A DNA stretch of 64,000 bases from Ursus arctos (GCF_023065955.2 NW_026623008.1:23742001-23806000); one strand, 5' to 3'. Numbered from the stretch's first letter, positions 20,021 to 31,609 are shown. A program made the numbers and translations. Notes: generated from the sequence alone by a model not told the origin.

Positions 20021-20375
20021 TTATGTGCTCCATTTGCTGTCAAACACATACACCCTATGTCCCAAACTTACACTTCCTTCCTAAGTAGCAGAAAGCAGCT
20101 ATGACTGCGGTAATTAAAAACACTCTACTCCCCAAGGAAGGAACTGCAATGCCTTGATGCTCCTCCTCTAGCTTTCTCAAAATCCCTTCCCAAAAATCTG
20201 CAGTCTTACTAACTGGTAAGGTTAATCTCCCTACACAAGGGCCTGGAGACCATGGTAGGGGAAACAGAGAGGAAGGAGAAGCATCTAACACATGTACGCG
20301 TACACACCGAGGACGGAAGTTCAAGTACAGGCTATAATCCTCACCTCCATAGCCCATTTTAAGGCTGATCTTGTG

Positions 20376-20569
20376 GGGCGCCTGGGTAGCGCAGTTGGTT
20401 AAGTGTTCGGCTGGGGTCGTGAGCTCAGGGTCGTGAGATGGGGCCCGGCTTTGGGCTCTGCACTTGGTGTGCAGTCTGCTTGAGGTTCTCTCTCCTTCTC
20501 CCTCTGCCCCTCCCTCTTGTTTTCTCTCTCTCTCTCCCCCCATAAAATAATCAATAAATCTTTTTAAAA
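20376..20569 (+). mobile_element. CAN-SINE, plus strand
   Basis: GGGGCGCCTGGGTAGCGCAGTTGG start, CTTTGGGCTCTGCACTTGG and a CAATAAATC tail. Flanking CTGATCTT repeats at about 20366 and 20574. Confidence 0.9.
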
Positions 20570-21636
20570 TGTCTGATCTTTTATTTATGACCTTCCTTCT
20601 TCACTATCCCTCTTCCAGGTGTCTTCTGCCTGGACAGCTAAGTTCTTAGCCCACAGAAGAGACCCAAGCTTTCATTCCTGAGAGATTCCTGCCCTGCGGG
20701 AACCTCTTGTATACAACTGTGGCAGTCTTGCAGTGACTGTAATCACAGGATGTGGTCTAGAAATAGGATCATTAGAGCCCACAGTCAAGTCTTTCCCTAA
20801 GCCTTCTTGCCCCGACTGTGTGGTAACAACTTCTTTCCCCTTGATAGCCAGAGATTTTGACCCCAGAAAACACTTTGATTTCTCCTTTGCTTGTCTGTTC
20901 AGTGGCATGAGGTGTTCAAAATGGCTGAGTGGCAGTTTCCACTTCCAGTTCGGTGGGAAAACTACATCACTTGGTGAAGGCATTCCCCCCCTTGGACACT
21001 ACAAGGTTTTAATAGACCTGACTTCTCTATTGTCTCATGAGGCCAAGAAGCAGGTAGTGCTTGGATGTGTCAAGAAGTTTCATTGTGAGAGGAGCCACTC
21101 TGACATCCAGCCCCTTGGTTTTTGAGCTGCTATCTGGCTGAGGGAGGAACAGGAGGTACTCTGTGGATGGCTCTCTCATTCACTAAGTGTGGTCCAACAG
21201 CTGGCACCTTACTTGGGCCTTCAATAGGCCTTTTCAACATTCTAGAATGTTGACTAATGGAGCACATGGTAAGACTAGTGACTCCTGCAGGTGTCAGCTC
21301 AGTATCTCACTTCTTTCTTGTGAAGTGACTTCCGTGGTCAGAAACAACATCTTGTGACAGAATGAGACGGTGTATGAAGTATACGGATGGAGGTTCTGGC
21401 AGAGGCATGCAAGGCAGGAAAAGCAAATTCAAATCCAGAGTAAGCACCTCTTCTAGTGAGACAAATTCCCCATGAGGGACATGGTCCTATGTCATCCATC
21501 TGCCACTCTGTAGTTGGCTGGATTCCTCAAGGTATGACACCAAATCAAGGGCCCATTGCTGGGTGCTGCTGTGGGCAAACTGGGTGTCAGTAGTGGTGGC
21601 TGCCAGGTTGGCCTTGGTGAGGGGATGTCCCTCTTC

Positions 21637-21852
21637 TTCTTTTTTTAAAGATTAATTTATTTGAGAGACAGAGAGAAAGAGAGAGAGAGAGCACAAGTTG
21701 GGGGGGTGCAGAGGGAGAGGGAGAGGAATCTCCAGCAGGCTTCCAGCTGAGCACAGATCTGACGTGGGGCTTGATCTCAGGACCCCTGAGATCATGACCT
21801 GAGCTGAAACCAAGAGTTGGACGCTCAACCAATGGAGCCACGCAGGCGCCCA
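21637..21852 (-). mobile_element. CAN-SINE, minus strand
   Basis: AAAGATTAATTTATTTGAGAG head, GAGATCATGACCTGAGCTG and GCCACGCAGGCGCCC end. Confidence 0.9.
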
Positions 21853-22018
21853 GGGACATCCCTCCTCTTGAGCCCATGCATAGTTAGTCTCCACCCCTGT
21901 CATCTTGGTCCTTTGTCAATGAACCCATAGAAAAAGAGCTGGACTGGCTGGGGGAAGAGGCCATCTAGTTAACATCCACAGAACGTTCTATTTGCTGACT
22001 ATTAAAAGCTTCTGCCAG

Positions 22019-22197
22019 GGGCTCCTGGGGGGCTCAGTCAGTTAAGCGTCTGCCTTCAGCTCAGGTCACGACCTCAGGGTCCTGGGATCAAGCCCTGCAT
22101 CGGGCTCCCTGCTCAGTGGGGAGTCTGCTTCTCCTTCTCCCTCTGCCCCTCCCCATACATCTCTCTCAAATAAATAAGAACTTAAAAAAAAAAAAAA
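22019..22197 (+). mobile_element. CAN-SINE, plus strand
   Basis: GGGGCTCCTGGGGGGCTCAG start, GTTAAGCGTCTGCCTTCAGC and AAATAAATAAGAAC plus poly-A tail. Confidence 0.95.
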
Positions 22198-22551
22198 CTT
22201 CCCCCACAGTAGAGGCCTATGGTGAGCATTTGTATGGCATACAAGCTGTCTTATGATCATTTTAAGGAACGATTCTAAGAAATCTATCTTTCCCAAACCT
22301 CTTTGTCATGAACTTCCAATCTTGTAAGACGCTCAGCTACTCAAATCATTAGTCACTGCCCATGAACTGGTATAGATCCTGACCTCAGGCCATCTCTCCT
22401 TCCAGGCAAAGTGGGTAATGAGACATACTGCTTACAGTTCTGCCTGTTGAGGGATTTTCTTCCCCACTATCCTTTGGGGTTACTTAATCATTTCCATTAA
22501 GCTATTTCTTGCTGTTTCAGAATCTGTCATCAGAAAACTGGGCTCTGGGAG

Positions 22552-22767
22552 GCACCTGGGTGGCTCAGTCGTTAAGCGTCTGCCTTCCGCTCAGGGAGTG
22601 ATCCCAGAGTCCTGGGATTGAGCCCTGCATCGGGCTCCTCCGCTGGGAGCCTGCTTTTTCCTTTCCCACTCCCCCTGCTTGTGTTCCCTCTCTCGCTGGC
22701 TGTCTCTCTCTCTCTGTCAAATAAATAAATAAATCTTAAAAAAAAAGAAAAGAAAAGAAAAGAAAAC
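22552..22767 (+). mobile_element. CAN-SINE, plus strand, with (AAAAG)n tail
   Basis: GGCACCTGGGTGGCTCAGTCG start, GTGTTCCCTCTCTCGCTGG and a tail expanded to AAAAGAAAAG repeats. Flanked by a GGCTCTG repeat on both sides. Confidence 0.95.
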
Positions 22768-25420
22768 CAGGCTCTGATATCTTTCCCTTCACACTGGAGC
22801 CTTGTTTCAATCACTCATGTAGCTTGGAACATTCTACTGGCCTGGGCCTATTTCACCAGGTCTATCCTTGCTCCTCTGTCCCCAACCTTTTGCTCCCAAG
22901 TCTCTTCAGTAGTTTCCTCCAGTAGCCATTGCCTATGATTCAGTGTCGATCCTAATTTTAGGCCATCTGTCCTTCCAGACAAAGTGGAAAACCACATGCC
23001 CCACTCCCTCCAAGTTCTGCCACCAGGACGACATCCTTCCTCTGCTCTCCTTCAGGGTCATCTTGAGAGGGCTGCTCAAGCCACAGCAGTTCATTTCTGG
23101 CTGGTACCAGGACACATAAAGTAATTCCACATTTCTTTCCTTCCCAGTCTCCTAGGTTGAAGTCACTCTAGCAGCGCGGCAGGAATGGACACACTGGGAG
23201 CAAGAACACCTTGCCCATTGCCCCTTTGGGGCTGTTGAGGCCAGGTTCTATTGGGACCATTTCCCCTCGAGGACTGCTGGGCATAGGGATCGGATGTCCA
23301 TCAGATTGATGGACAGCTCAGGTTACAAGGTCAGCTGGAGTGCCCTTGGTTGGGTGTGTAGTCCACGGGAGCCCAGCAAAAACCCAGGAGCTATTTCTCA
23401 AAAGAAAAACACTTACTTATGAAGGAAGCATGGCTTTGCTCCCGAGCCCTAAGGTCCTGTTTACGTGATCCCTCTCTCAGTGTCTGTGGTCGGCCCCATA
23501 GAACACCCTGATTCATTGCAGGGGCTCTGAGTCACAGTCTGTTCAGTCATGAGGGCCAAAAAGCTGAACTCCGTGCACGGTGTGGCCTGGACCAGGTAGG
23601 GAGGCCTCTTTTGTCCTCTCTTGCTCGGTGCTTTATTCAAAGCTGGAGACTGACTACAGGGTAGGAGTAGTGCACTGGGATGCTGTATGTTGCCTCCAAA
23701 ATCCAGAGACCCATCAAGCACTAGGGCTCCTTCTAAGAGGAAGGAAATCCAAAGATCAGCAACCTATCCTTTGCCTGGGAGGGAATGTCCTGAAGGGTCT
23801 CAGAACAGGTGACACCCAGAATTTTAATGAAGTGGCAGGGTGCTGTATTTTTACTGGATTTATCTCCCATTCTTTGGTACCTGCTATTGTCTTTTTTGGG
23901 TTCTACCAGCATGGGGCCAGCAGGGTGACAGCCTGTGGGATGAAGGGACAGATACCTGGATTGAGTCTTGACCTCTAGTCCGTCCTCCTTCTGTGTGAGG
24001 ACTTGTAAAGCTAAGACCATGTCCCAGGCTCCCTTACAGCTAAGGTTCTGGATGTAAATTCAGCTCCTTTAAGTAGATGCACCCACATGAGATTTGGGAA
24101 AGCAGAAGTAAGGCAGACATCACCTCTCGGCAGCTGGGGCTGTTGGTGAGCAAGATCTGTTTGAAACACCTGGAGCAGTTTCTGTTTTCTGCACTGAATG
24201 GACTGATACAGATGGCGGTAGGGTCAAGGCTCCGACAGTCTAAATTAGGGCATTCAGCAGGGTTGGCTTTTCTTTGAGGCAGGATTATAAGCTAATTGCT
24301 TCTCATGTATTCTTTGTCATGGTAGAGAAAAATGCATTTGCCTGATCAAGTTCTGGGGGCAGTCCTGATATATGTTCCCCCAAAACCACAGCTGGAACAG
24401 TATTTGCAATTGGGGTCACCATTTGATTAAGTTTACACTATTCTTCTGCCTTCTTCAAGACTGTCTTCTCTACTGTCCAAACGAAGACGTGGATATAAAT
24501 GTGATAGAAATCACCACCTCTGCCTATTTTAAGTCTTTCATGGTGGCATTAATCTCTTTGATGCTCTCAGGATCTTTTAATTTACATTTTATGGGAATGA
24601 GGCACTTCAAGTAGTTTGCAGTAGTTTCAAGTAGTTTGTTTTTCCTAACCTACAAGCTGTTGACCTCTAGCCTGGGAGCCGGTGTAGGATTCTGCCAGTA
24701 GTTCAAGATATTTATTCTAATTATACAAATGAGGAAAAACTAGCAGATGGATTTGGGGGCTATATTTATTCTTGAGTGGACCTCGGTCAAAACTCTGTTT
24801 ATTACCTGACCCCCTGGGCTTCATATCGTCTCTTGGTACTTAGCTTCTCACCTGTCCCTCTGTGATCTCCCCTGGACTGCCAGGGCCAGAAGCCTGCAAA
24901 CTGCCTTTCCTGGACTCCATCGATAGCTGGGTCCCAGTTAGGTTCTGCCAATGGGGGGCATTGGGTTATCTTCAAAGTTGGGAAGAAGGGAGAAATCTTT
25001 TTGCTTCAGGAGGAAACTTGGCTTTGGCAGCAGTGGGTCCCCCAGCATTATGAGTAGTGAATGTGGGGTTGTAGGTTTCAGCCCGAGAGCAGTAGCAATT
25101 TCCTGGGCTCTGGAAAATGCCATTTCTCTCCCTCATTCTACAGCATTTCTAGGTTCCCTGTGACCAGATCCCTTCATTAAATTCCTCTCTGCTTGTAGGG
25201 TGGTCTCTGTTTTCCTGACTGGACGCTGATTCATACATTTCCATAAACCCACACTCCAGTGCAGCACAGAGGCATTCTGGGCATCCAGGAATTAGTGTGG
25301 CCACTGTCTGATTGTTCCCAAAAGGTTTGAATATTTGTGCACAAGTTCTTTGGAGAAAGACGGGAGAAAGACTCATGTTATGGTCTTGCAGTGTTAATGT
25401 CAGATCTTTCCGGAAGCGTC

Positions 25421-25626
25421 CTTTTTTTTTTTTTAAAAGATTTTATTTTATTTATTTGACAGAGAGAGAGACAGCCAGTGAGAGAGGGAACACAAGCAGG
25501 GGGAGTGGGAGAGGAAGAAGCAGACTCCCAGCGGAGGAGCCTGATGTGGGGCTCGATCCTGGTACACCAGGATCATGCCCTGAGCCAAAGGCAGACACTT
25601 AACAACTGAGCCACCCAGGCGCCCCT
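25421..25626 (-). mobile_element. CAN-SINE, young ursid-like subfamily, minus strand
   Basis: Poly-T head, GAACACAAGCAGGGGGAG and TGAGCCACCCAGGCGCCCC end. Flanked by TTC(C/T)GGAAGCGTCCT repeats. Confidence 0.95.
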
Positions 25627-25639
25627 TCTGGAAGCGTCC

Positions 25640-25875
25640 TTAACTGTCTTTCTCTTCAATGGTCTAGGTACCTAAACTGACTCAGGTATGGGAATTGGAT
25701 GAAAGATAGAACTTGTCTGTTGTATCAAGATAGGGCTTTGTTCACTGACCATGGAAGTATTTTTTGTTTTGTTACTGTTAAGAAAATTATGGGCAACCCT
25801 CTTGGGTCCCCTCCCTCTTCGGGAGCTTTGTACTATCACTTTGGTATTGCTCAATAAACTTTGCTTTGCTGCTTG
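25640..25875 (+). mobile_element. Possible second LTR end, plus strand
   Basis: CGGGAGCTTTGTACTATCACT followed by CTCAATAAACTTTGCTTTGC resembles the R/U5 end of an ERV1-type LTR. It passes directly into the purine microsatellite. The 5' limit is uncertain. Confidence 0.4.
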
Positions 25876-25882
25876 CCCACCA

Positions 25883-26142
25883 AAAAGAAAGACAGAAGAA
25901 AGGAAGGAAGGAAGGAAGGAAGGACGGAAGGAAGGAAGGAAGGAAGAAAGAAAGAAGAAAGAAGGAAAGAAAGAAAGAAAGGAAGGGAGAGAGAGCGAGA
26001 AAGAGAGAGAGAGAAAGAAAGAAGCAAAGAAAGAAAAGAAAAAAGAAAAAAAAAGAGAAGAGGAGAGGAGAGGAGAGGAGAGGAGAGAAGAGAAGAGAAG
26101 AGAAGAGAAGAGAAGAGAAGAGAAGAGAAGAGAAGAGAAGAA
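25883..26142 (+). repeat. Purine microsatellite complex (GAAG)n, (GAAA)n, (GAGAA)n
   Basis: About 260 bases made only of G and A on the plus strand apart from rare C, in blocks of AAGG, AAAG and AGAAG/GAGAG units. The long Glu/Lys/Arg ORFs and the Ser/Leu/Phe ORFs of the opposite strand here are repeat artefacts. Confidence 0.97.
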
Positions 26143-27189
26143 AATTAGATGGGAATTTAGTAGGCTGTTCATGATCAGTTAGTTGTTTCCAAAGATCTCT
26201 GTGGATCAAGCCACTCTGATTTCGTGCCAACCCTGTTGCTTATTCATCACACTTCCCACTTTGTATTTGTTGGGTAACTGCTACCACCTGGGCTGTATCA
26301 CTCCAGAGTCCTCCCAGCCTCCTTGAGATGAGAGTGCATTTCAATTACAGACCCACCCGCTATCATTCCTGGCTTAGAAATGATGGTCAGCAAAGTGCTT
26401 TTTAATGATTTTGGCATTCCCCTTATCAGTTGTCCTTTAGCTTTGGTAAAGGAGGAGAATTCTGGGCCTTTTCAAGGAATATAACGTTTGGGTTGGTCAG
26501 CAAGATGCATATACCAATTCAATAAACCATCCTGACTCCTGCGATCCTTGAATTTATTCCCCTGGTTTATGCCAAGAGATTTCCACTGTCATTCAAATTA
26601 ATGACAGGTCGGTACTGTATGTAGGTTTGCATAAACTAACACTTCAAATTACTAGAGTGACAGCTACCAGCTGTCAGGACAAGCACACTGGGTGCAGTGT
26701 CTCCAGTGAGTCCACTCAAACCAAGAAATTCATTTTGATCTGAAATTATATTCGGGCTTTCCTTAGTTAAGTACCTTCCAAATTCACCTCCATAAAAAAA
26801 TCACCTGTTTTTTCATGCAATTAAAGAGCAGATTCCTGCAATTGTTTTCTTTGAGCAGAGCTCCTTTCCCCTAGTTTTTATCTGCTTTTCATCCTCCAGG
26901 ACATGTTATGTTTGGACTTTGGTTCTGGTCAAGGATCAAGAAGGGACTTAAGTTTTCTCTAGCCATGAGGGTTCAATCTTATCAATGAAGGAAGGATCAA
27001 ATTCTTAAGGTAAGGGAGGAGAGAATACTTCTTTGGAGCTCAGTAAACAACACTCCACACTCTTGCTAAGAAATTTAATCCAGTCTCATAATCTGGATTA
27101 AATTTATTAGAAGAATTTCTCTTAATTGACCCACACTTAACTGACTTGCTGAATTAACTGATACTCTCTGTGACCACTTTTTCTCCACA

Positions 27190-27300
27190 CTTAAAAAAAA
27201 AATTAAGGTAAAATCCACCTAAAATACAATTAACCATTTAAAACTGTACAATTCAGGGGCATTTAGTGTATTCACAATGTTGTGCAACGACCACCACCTT
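27190..27300 (-). repeat. L1-like fragment
   Basis: ACTGTACAATTCAGGGGCATTT and CACAATGTTGTGCAACGACC are a common old L1 3' piece. Orientation is uncertain. Confidence 0.4.
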
Positions 27301-27304
27301 CTAG

Positions 27305-27585
27305 TTTCAGGCGTGAGGCTTTTCTGAGTCCAGAGCTCTGTGCAACTTCTCAGGTAGGACACCCATTAAGCTGGTCTGCCTGTCACCCACCGCCTCACCC
27401 CAGTGGCCATCCTCCTGTTTCTTAGGCACATTCCAATCTGTTTTTAGAGCCTTCCTACTCGCTCTTCCCCTGCCTGGAATGCTTTTCTGTTTAATCTTAG
27501 CATGGCTCACTCCCCATTAGGGTCTCCACTGAAAGGTTGCCACCTGAGCCGCCATCCTTGACCCTCCAAAGCACCAAATCAAATC
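27305..27585 (+). repeat. L2 fragment
   Basis: CCTGCCTGGAATGCTTTTC and the preceding CTTCTCAGGTAGGACACC resemble the L2 3' region in the plus orientation. Confidence 0.5.
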
Positions 27586-27589
27586 ACTT

Positions 27590-28430
27590 AGTTAAGTTGT
27601 TTCAGGGGTACAGGTCTGTGATTCATCAGTCTTACACAACACCCAGCGCTCACCACAACACATACCCTCCCCAATGTCTACCAACCAGCCACCCCATTCC
27701 GCCCTCCCTAGCAACCCTTCGTTTGTTTCCTAACATTAAGAGTCTCTTATGGTTTGTCTCCCTCTCTGGTTTCGTCTTGTTTCATTTTTTCCTCTCTTCC
27801 CCTATGATCCTCTGTCTTGTTTCTTAAATTCCGCATATCAGTGAGATCATATGATAATTGTCTTTCTCTGATTGACTTATTTTGCTTAGCATAATACCCT
27901 CTAGTTCCATCCATGTCACTGCAAATGGCAAGATTTCATTTTTTGATGGCTGCGTAATATTCCATTATATGCGTGTGCGTGTGTGTGTGTGTGTATGTGT
28001 GTGTATACCACATCTCCCTTATATATTCATCTGTCGATGGACATCTGGACTCTTCCCATAGTTTGGCTATTGTGGACATTGCTGCTATAAACATTGGGGT
28101 GCAGGTGCCTCTTCGGATCACTACATTTATATCTTTGGGGCTAATACCCAGTAGTGCAATTGCTGGGTTATAGGGTAGCTCTATTTTCAACTTTTTGAGG
28201 AACCTCCATACTGTTTTCCAGAGAGGCTGCACCAGCTTGCAGTCCCACCAACAGTGTAGGAGGGTTTCCCTTTCTCCGCACCCTCGCCAACATCTGTCGT
28301 TTCCTGATTTGTTAATTTTAGCCATTCTGAGCCGTGTAAGTGGTATCTCATCGTGGTTTTGATTTGTATTTCCCTGATACCGAGTGATGTTGAGCACTTT
28401 TTCATGGATCACCAACCTGTTTTAATTCTT
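27590..28430 (-). mobile_element. L1 (carnivore LINE-1) 3' part, minus strand, with ORF2 C-terminus
   Basis: The minus strand is open for 159 codons (28415-27936) and encodes the L1 ORF2 C-terminal region, with [18 protein letters not shown] and [11 protein letters not shown]. Near its end a (GT)n/(CA)n expansion adds a Thr-His run. The 3' untranslated part (27590-27930) carries the SYMMETRIC-free text GTGAGATCATATGATAATTG read in reverse. The 5' end is truncated. No ORF1 is present, so it is not active. Confidence 0.85.
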
Positions 28431-28487
28431 TGCCATGCACTTCATTTATTTCCTTTTTTAAGTTGTTTATTTGTTTATTGGCCATTT

Positions 28488-29080
28488 CCCCTTGTTATGG
28501 GTTGAACCACCCCCACTTCCTGTGTCGAAGTCCTCGAAGCACCTCAGAATGTGACCTTATTTGGAAAACAGGATTGTTGCAAATGTAACAATTAGTTAAG
28601 ATGACGTTGTACTAGGGACGCCTGGGTGACAGTAGGTTGAGCATCTGCCTTCAGCTCAGGTCATGATCCCAAGGTCCTGGGATCAAGTCCAGCATCGGGC
28701 TCCTTGCTCAGTGGGGAGCCTGCTTCTCCCTCTCCCTCTGCTGCTCTCCCTGCTTGTGTGCTCGCTCTCTGACAAATAAATAAATAAAAATCTTAAAAAC
28801 AACAAAAAAAGGAGTTTGTACTAGAGTACCTCTAATCCAATAAGACCGATGACTTTATATAAAGGGAAATCTACACACACAGATATATACAGGCTGAAGC
28901 CTTGCGGACGTGAAGAGGGCCATCTACAGGCCCGGGAGAGAGGGCGGGAGCAGATCTTCCCTTCAGAGCCCTCAGAAGGAACCCACCCAGCCCACACCTT
29001 GACTTCTAACCTCCAGAGCTGCGAGACAATGAATTTCTGCTGTTTAAGCCAGTTTGTAGTATTTTGATACACCCCCTAAG
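28488..29080 (+). mobile_element. MaLR-type LTR (MLT1/MST-like), plus strand, split by a SINE
   Basis: GAATGTGACCTTATTTGG, GTAACAATTAGTTAAGATGA, and after the SINE TCTAATCCAATAAGACCGATG and GCGAGACAATGAATTTCTGC. This is the order of a mammalian-apparent LTR retrotransposon LTR. Subfamily not assigned. Confidence 0.7.
28613..28812 (+). mobile_element. CAN-SINE, plus strand
   Basis: GGGACGCCTGGGTGACAGTAGG start, GGTCATGATCCCAAGGTCC and AAATAAATAAATAAAAATC tail. Confidence 0.9.
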
Positions 29081-29269
29081 AGAACTCAGCTCCCCGAGGA
29101 CCGCAAGCTGGGTTGTCTCGTTCACAGCTGTCCCACAACATTCTTGCGTAGTCACCGAGCACCAGGCACACCTCTATCTAACCGTTTCACTTGTATCCAT
29201 GAACCTGAAAGCTTTTCAACGGAAGAGAGTTTTGCGGCGTTCAATAAAAACCTGTTGAGTGGTTGAAGC

Positions 29270-30250
29270 CATTTCCAGAATTTCTGCGGAGCGCCGGCAA
29301 GTGAAATGTGCGCGGACTGCAGGTCAGAGCTCTTATGCTCCAGGCCGCTTAAACCGGCACAACGTGCTTTCAGCTCTCCGGACAAAGGCACCAACACTTC
29401 GCAGGTCCCTCAAGTGCGACTCAGAAGACCCAACCGAGCCCCAGCCTTCTGCAAGCGCCGTTTCTTGGTATCTCGGTATTTGTAGTTTTGTCCACTATAT
29501 CTTTGCCCGAGAAACCAATGCTGAGACCACAACTCCCGTCACCGCGCGAGCACTGGCGCCGTCAGAGCGCAGCCTCGGGAGGGGGCGCGGGCGCCATTGA
29601 CTAACCTGCTGGCCGAAGGGCCCGCCTTCCTAAACCCAGGAGCTCCTGTGACTGGTTAGCTGCCTCGCCTCTCACGGAGGGGGCGACAGGTGAATGAAAG
29701 GGGGGCGTGCCGGTGCGCGAAGCTTGGCGGCCGCGCGGCTGGATCCTGCTGAAAGGTGAGAGCCGAGAAGCGGGTTCGCGGTCCAGTTTTCATTGGTTTG
29801 GGGAGGGTTCGGGGCTCTCCTGGAGGTCGGCCTTGGGTAGGGGGAGCGGGCAGGGAACTCCCCTCTCGGTCGTCCTCCTTTGGACCTCCCGGCCCTGGCT
29901 ACTCCCGAGACCCCCGCCGCGCGAACCTGAGCTGGATGACCGACCCTCCCTCCCCTCCAGCGTGGGGAGGGGTGGCGTGGAGCGACGGCAGCTGTCCTCC
30001 CTTCCCTGGCATTGGACTGTCCCCCCGCGTCGTCCATCTGGGTGGTCCTGGCGCCCGCCCATTGCGACGGGGCCGGAGGTGGGGAGGCGAGAGCTCGGCC
30101 GGGCTGGGGCAGTGCTCACCGCAGTGATGGTCACTTTGTCTGCAGGAGGCCACGGGAGGGGCAAGGCTCCAGTTCCCCACCCTCAGGAGCCAAAGACCGG
30201 TTCAGTAACTGGTTCCGGTGATCTCTGCAGAGTCGTCTGGCTCTGGAAGG
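29270..30250. promoter_or_regulatory. ZBTB8B: CpG island, probable ZBTB8B promoter
   Basis: Abrupt change to GC- and CpG-rich sequence, free of interspersed repeats. It contains a CCAAT box (29515-29519), an ACAACTCCCGTCA-type element near 29528, many GC boxes and a splice donor at 29756. It is the only CpG island between BSDC1 and the ZBTB8B coding exon. Short ORFs on both strands here are composition artefacts. Confidence 0.6.
29650..29755 (+). other. ZBTB8B: Probable non-coding first exon of ZBTB8B
   Basis: Inside the CpG island a GCTGAAAG/GTGAGA splice donor lies after 29755 on the plus strand. It is the best-placed donor to join the acceptor at 35597 upstream of the ZBTB8B start codon. 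The left limit given here is arbitrary. Assignment to ZBTB8B rests on position, orientation and donor quality, not on a transcript; the island could serve another transcript. Confidence 0.45.
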
Positions 30251-30424
30251 GGGCGGGGGGAAATCCCCTTGTCTTGGGAGCAATTTAGCAGGTGAACCGA
30301 AGATGCAGTTGACCCCGAAATTTTTTCGGTGGAAATGGAAACTCTTCTCCTGTGCCTTTCCCCTCCACTCCATGCGTTGGGAGAGGAGTGACTTCCCCAA
30401 CCTTTGGGGAGTCAGGTTGACATA

Positions 30425-30640
30425 GCAGTTAGCATGTCAACTCGGGAATGAAACCAATTTTGGTTCCAATCCTAGCTTGGGCGTGTTAGCTATAAATTTG
30501 AACCTCAATTTCCTCCTCTGAAAAAGAGGATACAGCGATCATATCTACTGCATCGGGTGATTGTGAGATAAAACTTGATGCTTGTAAAGTACTTCCTACA
30601 GTGTTTCATGAGGAGTGGTGTTGAGTAAATGCTATTAACT
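30425..30640 (-). repeat. MIR element, minus strand
   Basis: TGGTTCCAATCCTAGC, GAACCTCAATTTCCTCC and GATTGTGAGATAAAACTTGA match a MIR in reverse. Confidence 0.75.
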
Positions 30641-30662
30641 GATGAGCAGGGTGGTTGTTGTT

Positions 30663-30896
30663 TTAAGATTTTATTTATTTATTTTAGAGGGAAAGAGAGA
30701 GCGTGAGCAGTGAGGAGGAGCAGAAGGGGAGGAAGTGGGAGAGGGAAAGAATCTTAAGCTGACTCTGTACTGAGCCCTGAGTGGAGCCGGACCAGGGACA
30801 CCATTGATCTCACCACCCTGAAATCATGACCTGAACCCGAAACCAACAGTCCAATGCTTAACCAACTGAGCCACCCAGATGTGCACCCTCCCCCCT
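30663..30896 (-). mobile_element. CAN-SINE, minus strand
   Basis: TTTAAGATTTTATTTATTTATTTTAG head and CCAACTGAGCCACCCAG end with a degraded last part. Confidence 0.85.
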
Positions 30897-31609
30897 TTTT
30901 TTTGATGAGCAGGTTTTCATGATTCAGGTTGGTGAGACTGAAGGAGTCTTGTCAGAGTCTGTGGGTGGAATTCAAGGCTGGTTTTGGTGCCTGAGTGAAG
31001 ACAGTCGTGGGATCTGGGTGGGATTCCCTGGAGAATGCGGGAGTGTGTTGCAGGTGGTAGTGTTGGCGTCTGCTCTCTCCTGGAGGACATGCACCGTACT
31101 TGGTTCATTTTCTACTCCTGGCATCTTCCTTGTGTCAGGCATTGTATGTAGCGTCACTGTTGAATTGAATTGGAACAGTGAGAGGGCCGGGGCGGGGGGT
31201 CCCTGCCAGAGTGTGGATAAATGTACTTCTGAGAGCGGTATACCCAAAAAGCTTCTTTCCAAGGAGAGGTAGTGATCCTCAGCATGTCCCAGGGATGCAG
31301 GACACTGAAGGCAAGTGAGATGAATAATGATTCCCACAGTATATGCCAAGTATAGGGTTGGGGACAGACTTTTGCAAAGTTAGGGAGTATTTATATGACC
31401 CAGTAGAATCCAGATGATTTGCAGTGAGAAAGCCAAAGGCGATGAGTTTTGGGTACTATTGCTGGAAAATGGCATCTTCCAGTGAAAGATGGAAGTGCCC
31501 AGTGAGAAGGCCCTGTAGATAAAACCATTCTTCAGGCTGAGAGGTGTTGTGCGGACACTGATTTATCTCCCTGGTTTGCCAGCTCCTTATCCCTCTGTCC
31601 CTCCTCCTT

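Larger units (their letters stand above)
20600..26900 (-). mobile_element. Decayed endogenous retrovirus internal region (pol-bearing), minus strand
   Basis: Two retroviral pol landmarks read on the minus strand in the expected order. A GFWRQH motif of the RT/RNase H connection is at 23687-23704; further along that strand an integrase-core-like SDHGSHF is at 21322-21342, with a preceding LTKA zinc-finger-side segment at about 21600-21640. All frames carry stops and shifts, so nothing here can make a protein. Six kilobases of similar anonymous sequence surround these landmarks, interrupted by SINEs (21637, 22019, 22552, 25421) and a purine microsatellite. Class and exact ends are not resolved; there may be more than one copy. 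Confidence 0.6.

Noticed and set aside
25672..26230. Several long ORFs on both strands (Lys/Glu/Arg-rich and Ser/Leu/Phe-rich)
   Set aside because: They are translations of a purine microsatellite, not genes.
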